This document shows positions 1-7,838 of a DNA stretch of 15,967 nucleotides, piece after piece. Numbering within the stretch: the stretch's first letter is position 1; each line of letters starts with the position of its first letter. This DNA comes from Actinomycetota bacterium (GTDB taxonomy: Bacteria; Actinomycetota; Thermoleophilia; UBA2241): contig PMKX01000186.1 of assembly GCA_003158705.1 (NCBI GenBank), positions 8,565 through 24,531 on the forward strand, given 5' to 3'. A model generated the notes under the pieces. The model saw only the letters and a list, made by a program, of their open reading frames with translations, did not search any database and had not been told where the DNA came from. A program made the translations under genes and the position numbers.

Positions 1-3000
1 GTGGTGCTGCTCTGCCTGGAGGGCGAGAACGCCATCCTTTTTTTTTTTTATGTTATGGGGTCCACCGAGAACAACCTCGTCGTTCTGGGAAACAGCGGTC
101 TCTATGCGTCCGTGGCTGCGAGCACTGATCTCAGCTACCAGGCGACCGGCAACGGCCTCAAAGAGACGCTTTCGCTCTCCTCGGCGGCGGCTCCGAGCTC
201 GTTTACCTTCCAGCTCTCGCACCCCGGCCTTGCTCTGGAGCAAGACGGCACTGGCCAATGGGGTCTCTACGCCAAGGGCGCCGACAAGCCCAGCCTGGTC
301 ATGGGTGCGCTGTCTGTCTACGATGCCTCACAGAACGCGGCTGGCGATCCCGCCTACTGTGACAAGGCCCAGATGACGGTTGTCCCCGGCACCGACCAGA
401 GCACCGTCACCTACACCCTCCCCAGCGACTGGCTCTCAGATGCCAAGCGCGTCTTTCCCGTGCAGGTCGACCCCAGCTTCTACGGCTGGTCTGGCGCCAT
501 GGACACCTGGATCGGCGAGGCCAGTCCCTACGAGACCCACTATGCCGCCCAGCAGCTGCGCTGCGGCCAGTTCGGCGGCCAGACCTCCAACCAGGGCGAG
601 GCCCTGGTCGAGTTTCCCCTCTATCTGAGCCCGATCCCGAGCGGCGATCACATCTCAGCGGCCGCTTTCGACATCTTCGAGTCGACGCCGCCCAGCACGC
701 TCTCTAACCCCAGCCACGTCTATCGCATGACCCAGTCCTGGACGGACACCAACAGCACCTGGAACTCGCTCTCAGCGCCGCTCAGCGGCTACTTCATCCA
801 CGACGCCGTAGGCGACTCGCAGCACTGGGACGAGGTCGACTGCACCGGCACCGTGCAGGGCTGGGTGCAGGGCGACTTTGCCAACTACGGCTTCCTCCTC
901 AAGCAAGCCGACAACGAGAATGCTACCTACAAGCGCCTGTTTGCCTCGACGGAGTACACCACTCCCGCCATGAATAGGCCGCAGCTCTCAGTCGATACCG
1001 AAGAGCCGCAGATGGCCGCCTCGGGCTATCAAAGCGTCTATCGCGTCGGCGACACCGTGCAGGTCACCATCGCCCTCAGCGATGTGGCCAACCCCAGCCA
1101 GGTGAACAACATCCGCATGGGCATCAACCGCTACGCCGGCGTGCAGAGTCGCTACCGCGGCGTTGTGGCCTGGTTCAAGGCGGACCCTAACCCTTCGCAC
1201 AGCTATCCCGGCTGGCGTGCGACCCCAATCGGCAGCACCGGCAACTACTTCGCCTGGTGGGACTCCACCGGCGGCAGCGTTGACTACGGCTCCAGCCACC
1301 TCACCCCTGATTGGGGCAACTCCTCGGCCACAGTCAGCGGCAGCCAGCCCCAGGTGACCTTCTCCTTCACGATGAACAACGACTACGGCAACCTGCAAAA
1401 CAACGACTTCGACAGTTACCTGGGTATGGACTCCGGCGACAACACCTGGAACTCGGGCTGGGCCAACAACGACACCAACGTCGACCTGCAGGCGCCGCCG
1501 TTGGCAGCAGCAGCCACCTACACGGCGGCGCCCAGCGCCAACTGGTTTACGGAGACCGACCCCAACGGCGATGGTCTGCCCGACAACAAGGACGATGTCA
1601 ACGGCCAGGGTCGCGGCAGCGTGACCTTGAACTGGCAGACTGTCGCCGGCGCCGGCGGCTACACGATCTACCTCTACGACGGCAACGCCTTCCGCCAAGT
1701 GGATCGCCTCAACAACGGCTCGGCCACCAGCTGGTCGAGCTCCGGCAAAGGCATCTACCCCACGGACACGCAGATCGCCTCGTGGTCCAACAAGACAGAC
1801 AACCCCTTCCAGGGTGGCAGCGGACTCGATCTGCGCGACAACCCTAACGCGCTCTATCGGGCCACCGCCGGCACCAGCTACGACGCCCGCACCGACTACC
1901 TGTTCTGTGTGGTGCCCTTCTACAGCGCCCCCGACTACCCGTCGATCGCTGCCGGCGACCCGACCACGGCGGCCGCCCTCGATAACCGCACCGTCCACGT
2001 CCGTGAGGATCAACGCAGCACGAGCTACGACTTGGGCAGCTTTGTCGCTGAGCACGTGCTGGCCGACCTCGACAAGGGCCGTCTCGATGTCACAGCCACA
2101 GACCTGGCGATCGCCTCCTTCGGCCCTCCCGCGGCTCTGGAGCGCACCTACTACTCGACTCGCGCCAGCAGTTCCTGTTTTGCCCCCGGCTGGTGGTTTA
2201 GCTTCCAGCGCGCCCTGAGTCTGGGCGCGCTACCCAACAAGATCGGCTACGTCAACGAAGCCGGCCGCAGCTGCAGCTTCGCCAAGAGCGGTTCCGTGTG
2301 GCTGGCGCCCAACGGCATGATGGCTACTCTGGCCCAGAGCGGCTCCAACTGGACGCTGACCTTTCAAGACAGGACTGTGCTCACCTTCAACTCGACCGGC
2401 AAGCTCACCAGCGAGGCTGACGCCAACGGCAACACTGTGACCTACACCTGGTCGGGCGGCACGCCCAACCTCATGACCCAGATCACGGCCGCCAATGGCC
2501 AGCAGATCAGCCTCACCTACTCAGGCAGCTTACTCAGCTCGGCGACCTATGCCACTGCCGCCGGCACGCGTGAGGTCGACTACACGACGGCCTCTCCCTG
2601 GCAGGTGACCACCTACCCCAACACCTCGCTGAGCCACGTCGTCAAGTACGTCTATGCTAGCAGCCGTCTCAGCGAGATCGACGCGCTTGACTACCCCGCC
2701 AGCGGCACGAACGCCGCAGAGACTTTCGCCTACGATAGCGCTAGCCCGCACAACATCGTCACGGTCAACTTCCCCGACCACTCGACCAACAGCGATGCGC
2801 AGGCCACGATCGCCTATACGACGGGTAGCCAGATCAGCAGCGCTACCGTCACGCGCAAGGGCTGTGTCGGCGGCGTCTCGGGCACGATCGTAAGCCAGAC
2901 CTTCTCCTGGAACGTGCCCACCGGCACCCAGGCCTCTTACACCAACCCCAAGACCGCCAGCGATGGGACCGCCACCTGGTACGACGAATGGTCACCCGAC

Positions 3001-6000
3001 AACCAGCTTCTGCGCGAGAAGTCGCCTCTGGGCTACACGACCGCCTCGATCTACGACGCCCGCGGCGACAAGCTTGTGGCAATCAGTGCTTGTGCTGACG
3101 GTCAACACGGCCACACGACAAGCTACACTTACCCGGCCAGCGACACGGATCCCAACCGTGATAATCCCTCCACGATGACTGACCCACTAGGTTCGACAAC
3201 TACCTACACCTACGACAGCCACAGCAACCTGACCGAGCAGAGCCAGGTTCTCAACAGCGCCGGTGCTCAGGCAGACATGCAGTACACCTACAGCGATGTC
3301 ACGGTCGGCGGCCAGACTTTGCATGGCGCCTTGGCCCAAGAGAAGCAGCTCATCTCCGGCACGCCGAGCAGCGGTACCTGGGCCGTCACCGACTACAAGG
3401 ACCTCAACGGCAACGTCGTCTACTGGGCCAACGGAAGTCCCGAGTATGTGATCTCGCGCGACGTCGCCCTCTCGGATGCGACAACCGACGATCTCACGAC
3501 GACGAGCACCTACGACGCCTTCGGCAACCTCCTAAGCCAGACCGACGCTGGCGGCAACGAGACCGACGACACTTACGACCTGGCCGGCGATCAGCTGACC
3601 TCCAGCGGGCCGAGCTTCACTGGCCACTACATCGGCATGCACGGCCACGGGGAGACCGTCTCGACGCGGATCTGCCAGAACCAGAGCTACGACGCCTGGG
3701 GCGAAGTCACGGCCAGCTGGCAGACCTCCCCCGGCTACAGTACAGGCTCCAAGGCCCAGTGGACCGAGACGACCTACGATGTCTGCGGGCGCGTCTCTGA
3801 GGTGCAGACGCTGCTCAACACCAGCGCCGTCGCCTCGACTGTCGTCAATACCTTCGACGGCCTCGGGCGCGAGATCGCAAGCGACGACACCACTGTCGGC
3901 GGCCAACCGGCCCAGACCTTCTACGACGCCTGCGGCAACATCGTCGAGTCGTGGGACGAGGGAGTGGCAAGCTACGCTGACGACAAGGCTACCCGCCACC
4001 TTGCCTACCAAGGCGACCCGGGCTACGACGCCGTGGGCGAGGTGCTGCACACCACGGCGCCCGGCGACAGTCTGCCGACGATCGACACCTACACCGCCGA
4101 CGGCAACCTCGCCTCCGAGACGACTCCCGATGGCAGCGAGACCAGCTACAGCTATGACGCCGCCGGCAACGTGACCAGCCAGACGGACCCCAGCGGCACC
4201 ACGAGCTCGACCTACGACCGCGGCGGCCGTCTGCTCTCGCAGACCGTGCCCAGCGCTGACAGCGGCAGTTTTGCGACCGCCTACGGCTACGACCTTCTGG
4301 GTCGCCAGACGAGCGCTACCGGCGACCCCGACGGCTCGAACCCGGTGGCTGCCAAGACGACCTACAACGGCCTCGGCTGGACCCTTTTGGCCACGAACGC
4401 CGACTACACGGCGACCGCCACCGCCTACGACGCCTGCGGTCGTGTGACCTCTGCGACCCAGGGCACGGTGGCCTCGACATCACCGTATGCATTTACGGCG
4501 CAGCAAGACCCCACCACGGACACCTACGACGCCTGCAGCCATCCGCTCACCGAGACGGACCCCGACGGGCGCACCGTGACCTACACCTACGATCCCTTCG
4601 CCAACGTCTTCCGCGAGACGCAGGTCACCGACGCTGGCACTGTCAAGAACACACGCACGAACTACGACTCTCTCGGCCGCCCCACCTCAGACTCAGACGC
4701 GGTCACCGATGTGAACCACAGCTGGAGCTACCCCCTCAACACGACCCCCGACCAGCCGCCTTCGCCGGCGCCGACACGTGAGACCTACGACAGTGCTGAC
4801 CCGCTGACTACCGGCACCTGGACCGACACTGCCGGTAACGAGAGCAAGCGCGACACCACGGCCGGCTCGACGGAGATCGCCACGCGCACGGTGGACAGCC
4901 GCGATGCTGCTCTCAACTGGACGCAGGCGACGATCCAGTGCCCGTCTTCGACGGCGATCACGAGCGGGCGCGGCTTTGACACGGACACCGGCCAGCTCGT
5001 CAGCCAGACCGGCGCCGGCTACGCCAGCGGCGGTCAGGCCACCTACACCTACGACAATGGTAGCGGCAAGAGCGGCCGCAAGACCGAGGACCTCATCGAG
5101 CTGCCGGAATCGAACCCCAACCTCGGCGGCACGATCGACAACGGCTACCACTACTACCAAGGCCGCCTGGCCCGCGTCGACGTTGGTAGCCAACAGACCC
5201 GCTACCACTACGACGATGCCGGCAACCTGACTCAGATCGCTCCAGATGGCGGTTCCACGACCAACCTCTCCTACGGCAGCCCCAACAAGCCAAACCAGCT
5301 CGCCAGTAGCCAGGTGGGCAACTCCACGACGTTGTACTACACCTACGACGGTACCTTCGGCTGGCGCACCTACCAGGGCCCCAGCAGCAGCCCACATCAG
5401 ATCGCCTACACCTACACGGCTACCGGCCGCCTGGCCACCTACGACGACAGCGCCACCCACACCCAGGCGACCTACGCCTACGACGCCCGTGGCCAGCGCA
5501 CTCAATCGCAGGTGACTGTCAGCAGTGACACAACGACCACGAACTACGTCTACGACGAGGCGGGCACCCTGCTCAGCCTCTCGGCCGACGAGAACGACGG
5601 CGAGACCGACACCACTTGGTCGATCGACTATCTTTACGATGAGGAAGGGGTACCTTACGGCGGCGTTTACCGCTCACCGACAGACACGGGCTCGCCAGTC
5701 TTCTTTGCCGTGCTCACCGATCAACATGGCGACGTCCTGGAGCTCCTGGACGCCAACGGTGATCCTTTTGCCGGCTACCGCTACGACGCCTGGGGTAACC
5801 CCACCGGGACGTGGACGGCAAACACGAGCCTAATCTCGGACGTGATTACGCCCGGTCTCCCGGCCGCCATCGCCAGCCACCAGGTGCTCCGCTACGCCGG
5901 CTACGTCTATGACTCCGAGAGCGGTCTCTACTACCTGAGCGCGCGCTCCTACGACCCGGCCACGGCCCAGTTCATCAGCCCCGACCTGGCCAAGGCCGAT

Positions 6001-6609
6001 GGTGAGGAGAGCGCCTATCAGTACTGTGGTGGGGATCCGATAGGGAGAACGGACCCGACCGGGCTGCGCGACATCCGTTTTCACTTCCCCTTCTACGGCA
6101 CCGACATCACCTCGCTCTTCAAGACGGTGCTTCGCTTATGCGCCGGCCATGCCAGCACCACTGCCGACGTGCTTAACGTGGTAAACATCCCAGGCTTCGG
6201 CACGGTCATCGGCAAGCTGGCCAAGTACGCTTGGTGGATCTACAAGGTAAGGACGGGGGGGCAGTGGGACTTCAAACTCGACATGCCAGCGAACTTGCGG
6301 TCGTGGCATGCCTGGGCGTTCACTCCGAATGGTTCGGCCAAGATAAGTGCCGAAGACTTCGGCAACATCTTCTTCGGGTACGTCGGTCGCTCAATGGGGT
6401 TCAGCTGGCCGGAGTTGAGTGGCGGCAGCGCGGTGGCGGCCGTGCTCAGTGCTGCGAGTCAGCCGTTCAAGAATCTATGGAAAGAAACGGTGGGCGAGTA
6501 CCACGACCAATTCAAAGTCAAGGAAGGCTATGACCTGAACCCGAAGTGGGGTAGGCAGCTGGGTCCTTGGTATCATCTATTCTACCAGTCCGATGAGTAC
6601 GTCAAATGA
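1..6609 (+). CDS. Rhs/YD-repeat polymorphic toxin protein, 5' partial
   Basis: Giant RHS-family protein, 2202 codons visible. It is open at the window edge and no signal peptide is seen, so the true start is probably upstream; the GTG at base 1 is only the first codon seen. Order of parts: an N-terminal region typical of exported actinobacterial Rhs proteins (about 20-160, including GLKETLSL); a DNRLRE-like beta module (about 165-330); a poorly recognised beta region (about 340-510); a fibronectin-like stretch (about 525-690); DUF6531 (about 694-740); YD repeats (about 800-1950) with many copies of the TYDxxGN/GR pattern; the RHS-associated core (about 1920-2022) with YDAWGNPTG, GLYYLSARSYDP and TDPTGL; and a variable toxin tip (2023-2202). 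By family knowledge the YD repeats build a hollow shell enclosing the tip, which is released by self-cleavage after DPxGL. Delivery route is unknown; no VgrG, PAAR or T7SS partner is visible. Confidence 0.93.
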   Translation: MVLLCLEGENAILFFFYVMGSTENNLVVLGNSGLYASVAASTDLSYQATGNGLKETLSLSSAAAPSSFTFQLSHPGLALEQDGTGQWGLYAKGADKPSLVMGALSVYDASQNAAGDPAYCDKAQMTVVPGTDQSTVTYTLPSDWLSDAKRVFPVQVDPSFYGWSGAMDTWIGEASPYETHYAAQQLRCGQFGGQTSNQGEALVEFPLYLSPIPSGDHISAAAFDIFESTPPSTLSNPSHVYRMTQSWTDTNSTWNSLSAPLSGYFIHDAVGDSQHWDEVDCTGTVQGWVQGDFANYGFLLKQADNENATYKRLFASTEYTTPAMNRPQLSVDTEEPQMAASGYQSVYRVGDTVQVTIALSDVANPSQVNNIRMGINRYAGVQSRYRGVVAWFKADPNPSHSYPGWRATPIGSTGNYFAWWDSTGGSVDYGSSHLTPDWGNSSATVSGSQPQVTFSFTMNNDYGNLQNNDFDSYLGMDSGDNTWNSGWANNDTNVDLQAPPLAAAATYTAAPSANWFTETDPNGDGLPDNKDDVNGQGRGSVTLNWQTVAGAGGYTIYLYDGNAFRQVDRLNNGSATSWSSSGKGIYPTDTQIASWSNKTDNPFQGGSGLDLRDNPNALYRATAGTSYDARTDYLFCVVPFYSAPDYPSIAAGDPTTAAALDNRTVHVREDQRSTSYDLGSFVAEHVLADLDKGRLDVTATDLAIASFGPPAALERTYYSTRASSSCFAPGWWFSFQRALSLGALPNKIGYVNEAGRSCSFAKSGSVWLAPNGMMATLAQSGSNWTLTFQDRTVLTFNSTGKLTSEADANGNTVTYTWSGGTPNLMTQITAANGQQISLTYSGSLLSSATYATAAGTREVDYTTASPWQVTTYPNTSLSHVVKYVYASSRLSEIDALDYPASGTNAAETFAYDSASPHNIVTVNFPDHSTNSDAQATIAYTTGSQISSATVTRKGCVGGVSGTIVSQTFSWNVPTGTQASYTNPKTASDGTATWYDEWSPDNQLLREKSPLGYTTASIYDARGDKLVAISACADGQHGHTTSYTYPASDTDPNRDNPSTMTDPLGSTTTYTYDSHSNLTEQSQVLNSAGAQADMQYTYSDVTVGGQTLHGALAQEKQLISGTPSSGTWAVTDYKDLNGNVVYWANGSPEYVISRDVALSDATTDDLTTTSTYDAFGNLLSQTDAGGNETDDTYDLAGDQLTSSGPSFTGHYIGMHGHGETVSTRICQNQSYDAWGEVTASWQTSPGYSTGSKAQWTETTYDVCGRVSEVQTLLNTSAVASTVVNTFDGLGREIASDDTTVGGQPAQTFYDACGNIVESWDEGVASYADDKATRHLAYQGDPGYDAVGEVLHTTAPGDSLPTIDTYTADGNLASETTPDGSETSYSYDAAGNVTSQTDPSGTTSSTYDRGGRLLSQTVPSADSGSFATAYGYDLLGRQTSATGDPDGSNPVAAKTTYNGLGWTLLATNADYTATATAYDACGRVTSATQGTVASTSPYAFTAQQDPTTDTYDACSHPLTETDPDGRTVTYTYDPFANVFRETQVTDAGTVKNTRTNYDSLGRPTSDSDAVTDVNHSWSYPLNTTPDQPPSPAPTRETYDSADPLTTGTWTDTAGNESKRDTTAGSTEIATRTVDSRDAALNWTQATIQCPSSTAITSGRGFDTDTGQLVSQTGAGYASGGQATYTYDNGSGKSGRKTEDLIELPESNPNLGGTIDNGYHYYQGRLARVDVGSQQTRYHYDDAGNLTQIAPDGGSTTNLSYGSPNKPNQLASSQVGNSTTLYYTYDGTFGWRTYQGPSSSPHQIAYTYTATGRLATYDDSATHTQATYAYDARGQRTQSQVTVSSDTTTTNYVYDEAGTLLSLSADENDGETDTTWSIDYLYDEEGVPYGGVYRSPTDTGSPVFFAVLTDQHGDVLELLDANGDPFAGYRYDAWGNPTGTWTANTSLISDVITPGLPAAIASHQVLRYAGYVYDSESGLYYLSARSYDPATAQFISPDLAKADGEESAYQYCGGDPIGRTDPTGLRDIRFHFPFYGTDITSLFKTVLRLCAGHASTTADVLNVVNIPGFGTVIGKLAKYAWWIYKVRTGGQWDFKLDMPANLRSWHAWAFTPNGSAKISAEDFGNIFFGYVGRSMGFSWPELSGGSAVAAVLSAASQPFKNLWKETVGEYHDQFKVKEGYDLNPKWGRQLGPWYHLFYQSDEYVK
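38..49 (+). repeat. T12 homopolymer inside the Rhs reading frame
   Basis: Twelve consecutive T residues, followed by an AT-rich patch reaching to about base 57, sit in otherwise GC-rich coding sequence. With exactly twelve T the frame stays open and reads ILFFFYVMGS. The twelve codons before the run nearly all end in G or C in this frame, suggesting the same frame is coding on both sides. It could be a slippage tract or a sequencing or assembly artefact near a contig end. Confidence 0.9.
6067..6606 (+). other. C-terminal toxin tip, polymorphic toxin type 44-like
   Basis: This is the part of the Rhs protein after TDPTGL (residues 2017-2022), residues 2023-2202. It opens with a hydrophobic, possibly helical stretch (about 2055-2082) and then carries motifs I associate with polymorphic toxin type 44 (Ntox44, PF15607): VRTGGQWDFK (2083-2092), EDFGN (2118-2122) followed by GYVGRSMGF, and near the end a GEYHDQFKVKEGY segment. 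The family match is from memory of its motif pattern, not a search. Its biochemical activity is not established here. Codon use is looser than in the shell: by hand count roughly a quarter of codons from 6241 on end in A or T (AAA, GTA, ATA, AGT, AAT). That is in line with tips being exchanged between Rhs shells. Confidence 0.65.
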
Positions 6610-7187
6610 GGACGTCCGCTGAGAATCCTTTTAATGAGACAGTAGTCGTGCCAGTGCGCCGAACCCCTCGGGCGGTAGTAATGAAGGTCGTTGCCTGGGT
6701 CGGGCTGTCGCTCTTCGCCACCACCGGCGGCGTATGGGGGTACGCCGTCAACTACGGACTGGTGCCCAGGCATCGCAACGAGCCGATCGGCGTGTCAATC
6801 TCGCCCGGGGGCAAGTGGCAGCTGCGCACGTATGCCTATGAGGACCTGGGAGGTGCCACGGGTCACACGTACATGTGGGCGGAGGTGAAAGCGCAGGGGA
6901 GCAGTCATTGGCGGCGCGTCTACGACGGTTTCCCCGCCAGCGTGTCGTGGACTGGTCCGAACACTGTCGTCTTCGCCGAAACCGGTTCGTCGGACACGCA
7001 CACTGTCGATGTACGCTCGGGGGACTATGGTGTGACCCCGCACGGCCCAGCCGAGGAGATCCTCGCCTGGGCCCAGATCGTGGGCCTGCCGCTGGTCTTG
7101 CTGGCCATCGGCGGTGCATGCATTGTCTTCGTGCCGAGGATCATCGGCCGCAAGAGGCGGTCGCGCGCACAAACGCAGAGCCCTTGA
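6606..7187 (+). CDS. Putative immunity protein, two-pass membrane protein, DUF5412-like
   Basis: A 193-residue protein. Its ATG overlaps the stop of the toxin gene (ATGA), the usual place for a cognate immunity gene, and suggests translational coupling; I see no good ribosome binding site before it. An internal ATG at 6681 (Met26) is a possible alternative start. A basic N-terminus (RRTPR) precedes a membrane segment (about 26-47), then a beta-rich domain (about 60-145) containing SPGGKWQLRTY, GGATGHTYMWAEVK and VRSGDYGV, then a second membrane segment (about 153-178) and a basic tail (GRKRRSR). The middle resembles the DUF5412 pattern (SPdGK..., GGAT..., V.V...), from memory. The positive-inside rule puts both ends in the cytoplasm and the beta domain outside. 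Neutralising the neighbouring toxin is inferred from position; a membrane protein of other function is possible. Confidence 0.75.
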   Translation: MRTSAENPFNETVVVPVRRTPRAVVMKVVAWVGLSLFATTGGVWGYAVNYGLVPRHRNEPIGVSISPGGKWQLRTYAYEDLGGATGHTYMWAEVKAQGSSHWRRVYDGFPASVSWTGPNTVVFAETGSSDTHTVDVRSGDYGVTPHGPAEEILAWAQIVGLPLVLLAIGGACIVFVPRIIGRKRRSRAQTQSP

Positions 7188-7637
7188 AACGACGCTGGAG
7201 AACTCGCGTTCGAGGGAGCGATCGTGACTGGCGGCGGTGAGTGGTAGTCAGTGTACCGTGTCAAGGTTCTTGGAAACCTAGTACCCCAAATAGGTGTGGA
7301 TCTGCGCGCTGCGCAGCGAGCGGTCTCCTCTGCCCCAAGTTAGTGTCCCTCCGAGTGGTGTAAGAGCTCTGTGGTCTTGACGTAGATGGCCACCGCGTGG
7401 TTCTCCCTGTCTTGGGACCAACCAAGCAAGGAGGAGACGCAGGTGGCCACAGACAGGATGAACCGCCCCGGGTTTCCTGGAGGCTCCGACTCTTGAGAGG
7501 ATGGAGCCATGAGCAGACAGAGGAGCATCGAGCCCGTCCAGAACCCTGGACTGCGGAGCACAATCGCGCACGGCTGACCAGCAGGCCGCACGACTGCCGC
7601 ATACTTCCCAAACCTGGTGTCGCTCTGTGTGAGCACA
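7188..7637. other. Region without a convincing gene
   Basis: Between the putative immunity gene and the ligase promoter no reading frame shows convincing coding character. Minus-strand frames of 98-218 codons cross the region but have no recognisable motif and mixed third-position use. The sequence is less GC-rich than its neighbours. It contains a perfect 10-bp palindrome, GCTGCGCAGC, near 7308-7317, and the insertion-sequence-like fragments described separately. I see no clear terminator after the immunity gene. Confidence 0.6.
7340..7577 (+). mobile_element. Possible decayed insertion-sequence ends
   Basis: The stretch reads like the start of one or two insertion sequences without their transposase genes. 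A segment containing GAGTGGTGTAAGAG (about 7353-7366) resembles the termini of IS256-type elements, and CAAGGAGGAGACGCAGGTGG (about 7426-7445) looks like a ribosome binding site leading to a GTG start at 7443 whose frame closes after 17 codons. It is followed by a second start context, TTGAGAGGATGGAGCC then ATG at 7509. The first residues there, MSRQRS, recall IS3-family OrfA starts, but the frame closes after 22 codons. No inverted repeat pair or target duplication could be matched by eye. Family assignments are impressions from memory. Confidence 0.3.
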
Positions 7638-7666
7638 TTGCGTCGGGCGCATGCGGTGAGTACTGT
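7638..7666 (+). promoter_or_regulatory. Candidate sigma70-type promoter before the ligase gene
   Basis: TTGCGT (7638-7643) and TACTGT (7661-7666) are separated by exactly 17 bases. The start of transcription would fall near 7673, about 37 bases before a good ribosome binding site (GGAGG at 7695-7699) and ATG at 7710. Position and spacing make this the likely promoter of the ligase gene. Confidence 0.4.
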
Positions 7667-7709
7667 TCGTGCACCGGCACATCTCGGGCCACGTGGAGGT
7701 GGGCATCAG

Positions 7710-7838
7710 ATGAACCGCGTCTTGCGTCCGTCCGCCGGCCACGGCACTCGCTACCGGCGCCACGTATGGCGCGGCCACCCCTCATGCGGCCATCTCCTCG
7801 TCTCGCCCACGCTCTGCCCGGTGCCCTTTGGCGCGTGA
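7710..7838 (+). CDS. 42-codon frame with strong RBS: leader peptide or frameshifted ligase N-terminus
   Basis: ATG at 7710 has GGAGG at 7695-7699, ten bases upstream, and a candidate promoter before that. The frame encodes 42 residues, starting MNRVLRPSAGHG, and stops at 7836-7838. This stop lies just past the TTG that opens the ligase frame at 7828, one base out of register. Two readings are possible. It may be a short leader peptide whose end is coupled to ligase translation. Or it may be the real start of the ligase, with a one-base indel (natural or from sequencing) separating it from the downstream frame, which is itself open back to 7714. The peptide is not recognised; the early part is arginine-rich, as expected for a cytoplasmic tail before a first membrane helix. 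Confidence 0.4.
   Translation: MNRVLRPSAGHGTRYRRHVWRGHPSCGHLLVSPTLCPVPFGA

Noticed and set aside
988..2055. 355-codon open frame on the minus strand
   Set aside because: A shadow of the Rhs gene; Val/Gly/Ala-rich translation with no recognisable domain.
7376..7386. CTTGACGTAGA shared with 10051-10061 as a regulatory repeat
   Set aside because: An 11-base match between two places in 16 kb is expected many times by chance.
7340..7636. 98-codon minus-strand frame
   Set aside because: Mixed third-position use, no RBS evident and no recognisable motif; it overlaps the probable insertion-sequence debris.
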